A stretch of DNA of 64,000 nt from Crocinitomicaceae bacterium. Its GTDB lineage: Bacteria; Bacteroidota; Bacteroidia; Flavobacteriales_D; Crocinitomicaceae. Location: NCBI GenBank assembly GCA_023262855.1, contig JALQYQ010000051.1, forward strand, positions 1-64,000, read 5' to 3'. Made by a program: the position numbers and the translations under genes. This document shows, piece by piece, positions 45,669 through 52,398 of this stretch; the first letter of the stretch is position 1, and every line of letters begins with the position of its first letter. Below the pieces are notes generated by a model, which saw nothing but the letters and a program-made list of their open reading frames with translations, did not search any database and was not told the DNA's origin.

Positions 45669-46112
45669 ATGGCGACGGTATTTGAAACACGATTAATTGG
45701 TAACATCGGGAAGGACGCTGTTGTGAAAAACATGGAAAGAGGCGTAATTGCCATTAATTTTCCCGTTGCACACAACAAAAACTGGAAGGACAAACGTACA
45801 GGAGAGACTAAAACAAAAACAACTTGGGTAAACTGCACAATCTGGAAAAAAGACGGCGCGAACCTAAGAATCTTAGATTTTTTAAAGAAAGGTGCATTGG
45901 TTGAATTGGAAGGAACGCCTTTTGCGAAAGCCTATGCTCAGGAGGATGGTTTCATTCGCACAGAAATTCGTTTAAATGTTTCAAAAACAAATATTTTACG
46001 TCCTGCCAAATGTGAAGATGGCAATTGTGAAGATTTAGTTGATAGTGATCAATGTGAAGACAGCTTTGATGCTTCAATTGATGATTTCACGTTGGATGAA
46101 GATGATTTTTAA
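45669..46112 (+). CDS. ssb: Single-stranded DNA-binding protein
   Basis: 147 residues from MATVFETRLIGNIGKDAVVKN at the ATG at 45669; the upstream in-frame start at 45639 gives a non-conserved leader. The OB fold is clear (AINFPVAHNKNW, TTWVNCTIWKKDGANL, LKKGALVELEGTPFAKAY, IRTEIRLNVS). The C-terminal region is acidic and ends DFTLDEDDF, the tip that docks repair and replication enzymes. A TTTTTTG/TACATTCA pair upstream, near the TTGACA at 45620, is a plausible promoter. Confidence 0.93.
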   Translation: MATVFETRLIGNIGKDAVVKNMERGVIAINFPVAHNKNWKDKRTGETKTKTTWVNCTIWKKDGANLRILDFLKKGALVELEGTPFAKAYAQEDGFIRTEIRLNVSKTNILRPAKCEDGNCEDLVDSDQCEDSFDASIDDFTLDEDDF

Positions 46113-46163
46113 GGAATTAGCGGGAAACGCTCACTTTTCCTGAATTTTTTTTTCAAAATAGCA

Positions 46164-46192
46164 TTGCAGAATAAATTCTTTCTTTATATTTG
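46164..46192 (+). promoter_or_regulatory. Promoter of the tRNA-Asn region
   Basis: TTG (46164-46166), 18 bp, then TATATTTG (46185-46192), a perfect TAnnTTTG. Transcription would start near 46199, ahead of the decayed tRNA copy at 46226 and about 100 bases before the intact tRNA-Asn. No other good promoter lies between them. Confidence 0.6.
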
Positions 46193-46225
46193 CATTCGCT
46201 TTTCGGAAACGATGGTGAAATTTTT

Positions 46226-46269
46226 TAGCTAAGTTGGTTGAGTCCCGTAACTACGTGATTAATCAGAGG
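46226..46269 (+). pseudogene. Decayed tRNA-Asn copy with palindrome replacement (copy 1)
   Basis: TAGCTAAGTTGGTTGAG matches the D-arm region of the intact tRNA-Asn with two changes, and TTAATCAGAGG (46259-46269) matches the 3' side of its anticodon arm. Between them, where the real tRNA has CATCTGACTG, stands the 16-nt imperfect palindrome TCCCGTAACTACGTGA (46243-46258; 7-bp stem with one mismatch, 2-nt loop). No T-arm or acceptor pairing remains. It cannot be a functional tRNA. Confidence 0.75.
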
Positions 46270-46298
46270 AGCCGAGAAATTTGAAATAAAGGTAATAT

Positions 46299-46372
46299 TC
46301 CTTCTTAGCTCAGTTGGTTAGAGCATCTGACTGTTAATCAGAGGGTCGCTGGTTCGAGCCCAGCAGAAGGAG
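46299..46372 (+). tRNA. tRNA-Asn (GTT)
   Basis: 74 nt. Acceptor stem TCCTTCT/AGAAGGA with discriminator G, D-arm AGCTCAGTTGGTTAGAGC, anticodon arm TCTGA-CTGTTAA-TCAGA with anticodon GTT, and T-arm GCTGG-TTCGAGC-CCAGC. CCA is not encoded. All four stems pair perfectly. Decayed copies lie on both sides. Confidence 0.97.
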
Positions 46373-46380
46373 CAAAAAAA

Positions 46381-46403
46381 TCCCGCAAGTGCGGGATTTT
46401 TTG
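46381..46403 (+). terminator. Hairpin terminator after tRNA-Asn
   Basis: The 16-nt palindrome TCCCGCAAGTGCGGGA (7-bp stem, 2-nt loop, 46381-46396) is followed by TTTTTTG. It is repeated with one mismatch plus the same T-run at 46755-46777 after the decayed copy, so each tRNA copy keeps a matching terminator. The GIY-YIG gene begins just after this hairpin. Confidence 0.85.
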
Positions 46404-46409
46404 TTTTAT

Positions 46410-46718
46410 GTGACCTATTACATTTACATCATTCATTCCAACAGTATCGATAGATATTATGTTGGCTATTCTTCCAATCCTTGGTTGCGTTTAGAGCAAC
46501 ATCTTTCTAATTCCACCGACAAATACACAGGTAAGGCTAAAGATTGGAGGTTAAAAGCAGTTTTCGAGGTGTCAAACAGCGAAGGTGATGCAATTAAAAT
46601 CGAACGTTTTATTAAAAAACAAAAATCACGCAACTTGATTCTAAGGTTATGTGATCCAGGGTTTATTCCTACGGGATCGTTAGCTCAGTTGGTTAGAGTC
46701 CCGCACTTGCGGGATTAA
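46410..46718 (+). CDS. GIY-YIG nuclease encoded between tRNA-Asn and its decayed copy
   Basis: 102 residues from the GTG at 46410; another GTG at 46389 lies inside the terminator hairpin and is unlikely. Motifs: YYIYIIHSNSIDRYYVGYSS (GIY/YIG strands, catalytic Tyr), NPWLRLEQHLSNS (catalytic Arg), GDAIKIERFIKKQKSRNLI (metal-binding Glu, basic helix). The last residues, GSLAQLVRVPHLRD, are translated from the decayed tRNA copy (D-arm and palindrome), and the stop is formed in its TTAATCAG. The gene body is thus flanked by two hairpin terminators and two tRNA segments. Probably a DNA-nicking enzyme that moves or maintains this unit; the mobile role is inference. Confidence 0.8.
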   Translation: MTYYIYIIHSNSIDRYYVGYSSNPWLRLEQHLSNSTDKYTGKAKDWRLKAVFEVSNSEGDAIKIERFIKKQKSRNLILRLCDPGFIPTGSLAQLVRVPHLRD

Positions 46719-46777
46719 TCAGAGGGTTACCGTACGAACGGTATTCGAGCCCAGTCCCACACTTGCGGGATTTTTTG
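46681..46777 (+). pseudogene. Decayed tRNA-Asn copy with three 16-nt palindromes (copy 3)
   Basis: Segments identical to the intact tRNA (TAGCTCAGTTGGTTAGAG 46681-46698; TTAATCAGAGGGT 46715-46727; TTCGAGCCCAG 46744-46754) alternate with 16-nt palindromes: TCCCGCACTTGCGGGA (46699-46714) in place of CATCTGACTG, TACCGTACGAACGGTA (46728-46743) in place of CGCTGG, and TCCCACACTTGCGGGA (46755-46770) plus T6, in place of the 3' acceptor strand and spacer. The retained parts have no substitutions, so the rearrangement is recent or the copy is kept similar by conversion. Confidence 0.85.
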
Positions 46778-47034
46778 TTTTTTACTGCTCGCAATCCTGT
46801 TTGGACTAGTTGCGACCTTTCGTTCAACATATTTCTCTCGGCTTCTGTTAAACCTATAGTTAAATGTCTTTTCTCATTTATAACAGTATTTTCGGTAGAT
46901 TTACTTCTTAAAAATAGGCGTTTTTATGGTAGAATTATCTTATTTATTACCTATAGTATTTTAGCAAATTGAATAGACAAAACCATGCATCGATGGTTTC
47001 ACTTTTTTACCTTTAACGCACTAATCGTAGTGCT
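46778..47034. other. Intergenic region without a supported gene
   Basis: About 260 bases of AT-rich sequence between the decayed tRNA copy and the acyl-CoA synthetase gene. A plus-strand frame (46763-46972) starts inside the hairpin and has no family features. A minus-strand frame through 46935-46690 without a start codon reads like protein (LTEAERNMLNERSQLVQTGL) and continues into the tRNA copy. A TACCTTTA at ~47007 may be the -7 box of the downstream gene. Confidence 0.5.
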
Positions 47035-48918
47035 ATGAAAACATATCAAAAAGTCTATCAGGAAAGCATCGAACAACCTGCTTTATTTTGGGCAAAACAA
47101 GCAGAAAAAATCACGTGGTTCAAACAACCACATCAACCGTTCAAACTAAATTCAAATGGAACCGCACATTGGTTCGAAGGAGGAACACTGAATACTTCTT
47201 ACTTGTGCCTAGATGTACATGTGAACAATGGTTTGGGTGATAACATAGCACTGATTTACGATTCACCTGTTACGAATACAATTCGAAAATATTCCTATTC
47301 AGAATTGTTGCACTTGGTTTCAAAATTTGCGGGAGCACTGAAAGAAAAGGGATTAACAAAAGGTGATCGCGTGATTATCTATATGCCGATGGTACCCGAA
47401 GCGACCATTGCCATGTTGGCGTGTGCGCGATTAGGATTGATACATTCCGTTGTGTTTGGTGGATTCGCCGCTCACGAGTTGGCATTACGAATAGATGATG
47501 CCGGAGCAAAAGCAATTATCACGGCTGACTATGGAATTGAAATTCAACGTATCATTCCTTATCACCCCATAATCGAGAAAGGAATTGAAGAATCTACTTT
47601 GAAACCTGAAATTGTGATTTCGTTCAATCGTATGACCGAAGATGTTCCACGCTCCGAACACTTTGAAGATATGCATTCATTATTGCAAGCTGCCAAACCT
47701 GAAAGCTATGTTGAAATGGCTTCGGAAGATCCTTTATACATTCTTTACACTTCTGGAACAACGGGAAAACCGAAAGGAATTGTTCGTGATAACGGCGGAC
47801 ATGCAGTTGCTTTGCGCTATTCGATGGAAGCCGTTTACAATGTGAAGCAAGGTGATGTGTTTTGGGCGGCATCTGACATTGGTTGGGTCGTTGGACATTC
47901 CTACATTGTGTATGCACCATTGATTACAGGAGCAACAACGATTGTCTTTGAAGGAAAACCGATCAAAACTCCAAATGCTGGAACGTTCTGGCGTGTAATA
48001 GACGAACACAAAGTGGATGTTTTCTTCACTGCTCCAACAGCCATTCGTGCGATTCGTAAAGAAGATCCACACAATCAGTTTTACAAACCAGAAATGACAA
48101 AATCTCTGCGTACCCTGTTTCTTGCAGGTGAACGTTGTGATGTTTCAACCTTAGAATACGCCCAAAATTTGTTACAAAAACCAGTTATCGATCATTGGTG
48201 GCAAACAGAAAGTGGCTGGCCGATGCTTGCAAATATGCAAGGGGTTGAACCATTACCGGTAAAACCAGGTTCGGCATCTGTTCCTGTTTCGGGCTACAAC
48301 ATTCAAATCTTACATGACGACGGCACGCGAGCAGAAGCACATGAACAAGGGTTTGTAGCCATAAAATTACCGCTTCCTCCGGGATGTTTACCAACGCTTT
48401 GGCAAAACAATGAACGCTTTGAGGCTGGATACTTATCTCGTTTTCCTGGTTATTATTTCACTGGCGATGGTGGATATATAGATGAAGAAGGCTATGTTTT
48501 TATCACTGGTCGCGTGGACGATGTTATCAATGTTGCAGGACACCGTTTATCGACTGCAGAAATGGAAGAAATCATTGCTGCAATGTCATGTACAGCTGAA
48601 TGTGCTGTAATCGGCGCAGCAGATGAACTAAAAGGTGAAGTTCCGTTAGCTTTTGTTGTGTTGAAGGATACAGAAGTGAGAGATCAAGGAACCATTCGTG
48701 CGGAAATCAAAGACAAAATTCGTACTGAAATTGGTGCGGTTGCTTCTATAAAAACAGTGTTATTTGTGGAACGCCTGCCGAAAACACGTAGTGGGAAAAT
48801 TTTACGAAACATATTAAGAAGCTTAGCAAACAATACGGCTTATGTTGTTCCGGGAACAATAGAAGATGCACTCGTTATCGAAGAAGTAAAACAACTGTTA
48901 GAAATGCGCATGCATTGA
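47035..48918 (+). CDS. prpE: Propionyl-/acyl-CoA synthetase (PrpE-like)
   Basis: 627 residues, AMP-forming acyl-CoA ligase of the acetyl/propionyl class. Motifs: IYMPMVPEATIAMLACARLGLIHSVVFGGF, P-loop LYTSGTTGKPKGIVRDNGG, DIGWVVGHSYIVYAPL, HWWQTESGWPM, YFTGDGGYIDEEGYVFITGRVDDVINVAGHRLSTAEME, and the C-terminal LPKTRSGKILR with the conserved Lys that is acetylated in this family. 'GIVRDNGGH' and 'WWQTESGWPM' favour the propionyl-CoA synthetase branch over acetyl-CoA synthetase. It would activate short-chain acids for entry into central metabolism. No methylcitrate or methylmalonyl genes are adjacent, so the substrate call is moderate. Confidence 0.75.
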   Translation: MKTYQKVYQESIEQPALFWAKQAEKITWFKQPHQPFKLNSNGTAHWFEGGTLNTSYLCLDVHVNNGLGDNIALIYDSPVTNTIRKYSYSELLHLVSKFAGALKEKGLTKGDRVIIYMPMVPEATIAMLACARLGLIHSVVFGGFAAHELALRIDDAGAKAIITADYGIEIQRIIPYHPIIEKGIEESTLKPEIVISFNRMTEDVPRSEHFEDMHSLLQAAKPESYVEMASEDPLYILYTSGTTGKPKGIVRDNGGHAVALRYSMEAVYNVKQGDVFWAASDIGWVVGHSYIVYAPLITGATTIVFEGKPIKTPNAGTFWRVIDEHKVDVFFTAPTAIRAIRKEDPHNQFYKPEMTKSLRTLFLAGERCDVSTLEYAQNLLQKPVIDHWWQTESGWPMLANMQGVEPLPVKPGSASVPVSGYNIQILHDDGTRAEAHEQGFVAIKLPLPPGCLPTLWQNNERFEAGYLSRFPGYYFTGDGGYIDEEGYVFITGRVDDVINVAGHRLSTAEMEEIIAAMSCTAECAVIGAADELKGEVPLAFVVLKDTEVRDQGTIRAEIKDKIRTEIGAVASIKTVLFVERLPKTRSGKILRNILRSLANNTAYVVPGTIEDALVIEEVKQLLEMRMH

Positions 48919-48923
48919 TTAAT

Positions 48924-49994
48924 CTATTGGTGCGTTTCTAAAAAGCGGAGATAAATATCCTGTTGCGCTTCAGATTGCCATTTTGGATTATGTTTCAGTT
49001 GCTGGCGTTTAGCACCATTCTCATGAAGCGCCGTTGTAAAGTCGCGATTGAAATGTATTGGATCATAAAAAAAAGAGGCCTGCTGTAAATCCAATTCGTT
49101 CTGAAAAGCAACATGCATCAAAAGTGGAATGTGATAACCGAAGGACAAGGTAAAAGCGCCTGAAATTTGATTGACCACATATTGTTCCGCACTTTGAGTA
49201 GTTGGGTGAATTAGCGGTAATAAGAAATCTGTTTTTGTTAAATACCCATCGAAGGTTTCAGCATCAATAAATGAATCAAAATAAACAATTCTGTTCATCA
49301 GATTACGTGCCTTTAGTTCTTCAAAAAGTTGTCCAACATCTTCTCTTGTAACATCCGTTTTTCCTAAAAAAATAAAGCTCACATTTGCCGGTGTTTGTTC
49401 CACCAACGAAACAAATCCTGTCAAATCCTTTCTTCTATTTTCAACGCCTCCTGTAAGCGTCACCCAACAAGCATCATCAGATTTATGGATATCTTTTCCT
49501 AAACGTGGGAAATCAATTGGGTAAAAACTACCTATCGTACTATTTTTTTGAGGAGCAATACGCTTTAATAAATCATCACTTAAAACCAAGAATTTCTTTA
49601 TTTTTCGATTGATGATTTTGTGCGTAAAACTGCCGTGAAATTTGCGAATTGTATGGATTATTCCAAACGCCTGAATTCGCCCTGGAAGTAACAAAGAAAT
49701 ATTTCTGATTTGTCCCCCTTGAGCTGTGTTGAATACCACCTTTTGAATGTCCTGTTGTTTAAAAAAGCGGACCAGTCTTCGCGCATTTTTAAAATCTGCT
49801 ATTGCTTTACCAGAAGTTTCGAAAAAATAGGTGTGATGAATGTACGGTAGGAAATGTTTATTTCGATCGTAAACTTCTCTTGTTGTAACAAAGGTGATTT
49901 CCGCTTCAATGCTGGATAATGCCAAAATTTGGGTGAATAGGCACTCATCGTGCGATCCTCCAATTTCCACCAGTGCTATTCGTAATTTAATCAC
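48924..49994 (-). CDS. Glycosyltransferase-like protein (GT-B fold)
   Basis: 356 residues. The N-terminal half begins RIALVEIGGSHDECLFTQILAL, and the C-terminal half has WVTLTGGVENRRKDLTGFVSL, VSFIFLGKTD, RIVYFDSFIDAETFDGYLTKTDFLLPLIHP, which is the layout of a GT4-type nucleotide-sugar enzyme (strand, 'TGG/R-K-D', late acidic loop). I cannot name the donor or acceptor. The start is a GTG at 49994. Its stop is 6 bp from the stop of the convergent acyl-CoA synthetase gene. No other glycan genes are nearby. Confidence 0.6.
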   Translation of the reverse strand: MIKLRIALVEIGGSHDECLFTQILALSSIEAEITFVTTREVYDRNKHFLPYIHHTYFFETSGKAIADFKNARRLVRFFKQQDIQKVVFNTAQGGQIRNISLLLPGRIQAFGIIHTIRKFHGSFTHKIINRKIKKFLVLSDDLLKRIAPQKNSTIGSFYPIDFPRLGKDIHKSDDACWVTLTGGVENRRKDLTGFVSLVEQTPANVSFIFLGKTDVTREDVGQLFEELKARNLMNRIVYFDSFIDAETFDGYLTKTDFLLPLIHPTTQSAEQYVVNQISGAFTLSFGYHIPLLMHVAFQNELDLQQASFFYDPIHFNRDFTTALHENGAKRQQLKHNPKWQSEAQQDIYLRFLETHQ

Positions 49995-50092
49995 ACCACA
50001 AATTTGCAGTTTTATAGTTAAAGTTTAACAAATGGATGTGATTTTTTACGTTCAAAAATCAAGATTTGCCTAATCAGCTGTTCAACCAAAAA

Positions 50093-50590
50093 TCAATTTT
50101 CTTCCTGGGGATTATTCACCAAGAATCGACTACTTAAATCTACCTTTCGGAAGGTAAAATCGGTTCCAATCGACAATAGGTATTTTCCATAAGTTAACAC
50201 AGATTCTAAGGCTTCAGAACAATTGAAAAGTTCCAACGATTGCGCACATTTCGACAAACGAATTGGCCAATCGTGCCATGATTGATTTTCCATTGGTGAA
50301 AGAATAAGGCATTTGTTTTTTAAATCCCAGCCCCACGAAAGTAGCAGAAGTTCAACTCCTCGCAAGTAATTTCTCATAAATTCAGCATCCTGCTTGAGTT
50401 TGTCAACATCGTCTTGTTGCACGGTATAAGCGAATCCTAAGCGACTCGGTTGGTCAATTGGAAACATCCACCAATCATAATGTGCATCATGAAATGCCAG
50501 CCAATTGTTTTCTTCTGCCCAACTCTCAAACTTAATTAGTTGTTCTTTTTGCTTTTCTTTCAACCTTTTTATTCCGACAAACGTTTCCAT
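50093..50590 (-). CDS. Hypothetical protein
   Basis: 165 residues, no signal or membrane segment. Trp-rich N-terminal half (ENNWLAFHDAHYDWWMFPIDQPSRLGFAYTV) and a helical second half (RLSKCAQSLELFNCSEALESVLTYGKYL). The first half resembles a small sensor or DUF fold seen in Bacteroidota, but I do not recognise a family. Single gene, 98 bp upstream of the glycosyltransferase-like gene, facing the secreted-protein gene. Confidence 0.45.
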   Translation of the reverse strand: METFVGIKRLKEKQKEQLIKFESWAEENNWLAFHDAHYDWWMFPIDQPSRLGFAYTVQQDDVDKLKQDAEFMRNYLRGVELLLLSWGWDLKNKCLILSPMENQSWHDWPIRLSKCAQSLELFNCSEALESVLTYGKYLLSIGTDFTFRKVDLSSRFLVNNPQEEN

Positions 50591-50667
50591 CTCATGTAAA
50601 TTAATTTCCCATAGAAAAGTACGAATTTTTCACATTTAGACGTTGAAATGTGGTATCCTCACAAACG

Positions 50668-50698
50668 TTTGCTTCGATGAAATTTTTACTTAACTTTG
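50668..50698 (+). promoter_or_regulatory. Clear Bacteroidota promoter
   Basis: TTTG (50668-50671), 19 bp, TAACTTTG (50691-50698), the best match to the -33/-7 consensus in the window. Transcription would start near 50704, giving a ~20-nt leader for the secreted-protein gene. A four-codon mini-frame (ATG 50715, stop TGA overlapping the true ATG as ATGA) lies in the leader. Confidence 0.65.
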
Positions 50699-50725
50699 GA
50701 ATTCAAAACGTTAAATGAAAAAATT

Positions 50726-51463
50726 ATGAAAAAACTACTACTTGTTATTTCTTTAGTAAGTGTTGCTGCAGCTTCTGCAACTGCACAATGTACACCAGAT
50801 GTTACATTACCAGCTCCAAATTATGCTGATTCAACTTTCGGTGCATGGCCTGATACAGTTGAGAACTTTGGTCCAGCAGCTGTAGGTGTTGCTTATGTTC
50901 AAGACTTACAATTTAAAGTTCCTTTAGATGCTGGAGATGTTGATCCAATTTTAGCTGGAAATACTATTCAGGATTTTACAGTTGATGCTGTGAATGGTTT
51001 GCCTGCAGGTTTATCTTACGCTTGTAATATCCCATCATGTACATTTGCTGGTGGTTCTGTAGGATGTGCTCAAATCACTGGAACATGTACAACACCTGGA
51101 ACTTATCCTATTACAATCGATGTAACTGGAAACATTTTGATTTTCGGTTTTCCAGCTCCAGCGCCATACACGTTCTCAGGGTATAAAATTGTTGTTGGAA
51201 CGGCAGGTTTAGTTGAAGCGATCATCAACCCAATTACTTTGCACCCAAATCCAGCAAATGACAAAATCACCTTATCTGGTTTGAATTCACAAATGAAAAT
51301 TACTTCAGCAGTGATTACAAACATGGAAGGTAAAGTTGTTAAAACATTGGACATTACAGCAGCAACAATGGATGTAAACTTAAACGGAATGGACAATGGT
51401 GTTTATTTTGTTGTAGTTAACCACGCTGGTGGAACTGAAACATTGAAATTCATTAAAGAATAA
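50726..51463 (+). CDS. Secreted protein with T9SS type A sorting domain
   Basis: 245 residues from the ATG at 50726 (MKKLLLVISLVSVAAASATAQ, clean signal peptide); an upstream in-frame TTG at 50696 is inside the promoter and rejected. The middle is a Cys-containing beta domain (AYVQDLQFKVPLD, GLPAGLSYACNIPSCTFAGGSVGCAQITG, PGTYPITIDVTG), like a Calx-beta/putative-Ig unit. The end (LHPNPANDKITLSGL ... ITNMEGKVVKTLDI ... NGVYFVVVNHAGGTETLKFIKE) is the type A tail. A strong promoter and terminator suggest it is a well-expressed single gene. Confidence 0.82.
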   Translation: MKKLLLVISLVSVAAASATAQCTPDVTLPAPNYADSTFGAWPDTVENFGPAAVGVAYVQDLQFKVPLDAGDVDPILAGNTIQDFTVDAVNGLPAGLSYACNIPSCTFAGGSVGCAQITGTCTTPGTYPITIDVTGNILIFGFPAPAPYTFSGYKIVVGTAGLVEAIINPITLHPNPANDKITLSGLNSQMKITSAVITNMEGKVVKTLDITAATMDVNLNGMDNGVYFVVVNHAGGTETLKFIKE

Positions 51464-51481
51464 TCATCGTTCTTATAACTA

Positions 51482-51518
51482 AAAACCCCGTCTGGATTGA
51501 ACTAGACGGGGTTTTTTA
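51482..51518. terminator. Strong terminator
   Basis: AAAACCCCGTCTGG ... CTAGACGGGGTTTTTT: a GC-rich stem ACCCCGTCT/AGACGGGGT with A-tract and T-tract, serving both the secreted-protein gene and the leftward bestrophin gene. Confidence 0.9.
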
Positions 51519-51531
51519 TGCGCTATATTTT

Positions 51532-52398
51532 TTAACCTAATACCTCTTGAACATTTGCACGAATGCGTTCACATATAGTATCGGTTGGCAAATCATTATC
51601 ATCTGAACCAAAAGGATCTTCAATTTCTTCAGCTAAGACTTCCATACTCACTAATACATAAAAGACAAATGTTGCAATCAAGGCTGAGAAATAGCCAAAT
51701 TGATTGACAAATGCCAATGGTAAAGTTGTCACATAAATGAAGATAAACTTCTTAATAAATAAACTGTAGGAAAAGGGAATTGGTGTATTTTTAATGCGCT
51801 CGCACGCTCCTACGGCATCCATGAACGAATTGATGTTTTTATCAAACGTAATGTACTCTTCTTCTGAGATTTTTCCGCTTTTCTTTAACTCAACCAATTT
51901 TTTGTACAACAATTCTGAAATCGCTAATGGAACATGATTCTTCTGCATTAAAACTTCTAATTCCTCGGCAGTAAGTTCAAGTTCTTCAAACAAAACACCA
52001 TTGCGCAAATGTTCCTTGGCTGCAAAAACAAAGTTGGGAACCATTCGCTTAAAATATGATCGATCTTCCTCATCCTTTAATACCGCAGAAAGTTTAATGG
52101 CCAAATTCCGTGAATCATTCACCATTTCACCCCATTTTCTTCGTCCTTCCCACCAGCGATCATAGGCCGTATTAGTTCGGAAAACCAATAATAAGGAAAT
52201 AACAAAACCAATAAGGGAATAAACACTAATCAGTTTATCCAGTACCTCAGTTTTTGGAAAATAAGTTATATCTACATAGGCCAATGCCGAAGTAAATAAT
52301 CCAATATAGATGATTTCCTTCCACAACATGCGGAAGGTATCACTACGATGAAATGCAAATATTAAAGTTACCCAACTTTTAGGATTGTAATTGATCAT
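51532..52398 (-). CDS. Bestrophin-family anion channel
   Basis: 288 residues. N-terminal YNPKSWVTLIFAFHRSDTFRMLWKEI, membrane helices (IIYIGLFTSALAYVDITYF; VYSLIGFVISLLLVFRTNTAYDRWWEGRRKWGEM), the family signature 'FRTNTAYDRWWEGRR', and a C-terminal helix pair with FVNQFGYFSALIATFVFYVLVSMEVLAEEIEDPFG. UPF0187/bestrophin members form pentameric chloride or bicarbonate channels in the inner membrane. Its ATG overlaps the stop of the upstream T9SS protein gene by 4 bp (ATGA), an unexpected but real coupling. Confidence 0.85.
   Translation of the reverse strand: MINYNPKSWVTLIFAFHRSDTFRMLWKEIIYIGLFTSALAYVDITYFPKTEVLDKLISVYSLIGFVISLLLVFRTNTAYDRWWEGRRKWGEMVNDSRNLAIKLSAVLKDEEDRSYFKRMVPNFVFAAKEHLRNGVLFEELELTAEELEVLMQKNHVPLAISELLYKKLVELKKSGKISEEEYITFDKNINSFMDAVGACERIKNTPIPFSYSLFIKKFIFIYVTTLPLAFVNQFGYFSALIATFVFYVLVSMEVLAEEIEDPFGSDDNDLPTDTICERIRANVQEVLG

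Noticed and set aside
46224-46290. A possible functional second tRNA upstream of tRNA-Asn
   Set aside because: The anticodon arm is replaced by a hairpin, and no T-arm or matching acceptor stem can be formed.
46763-46972. 69-residue plus-strand frame after the decayed tRNA copy
   Set aside because: It begins inside the terminator hairpin, shares its first residues with the GIY-YIG upstream frame only because both read the hairpin, and shows no family features.
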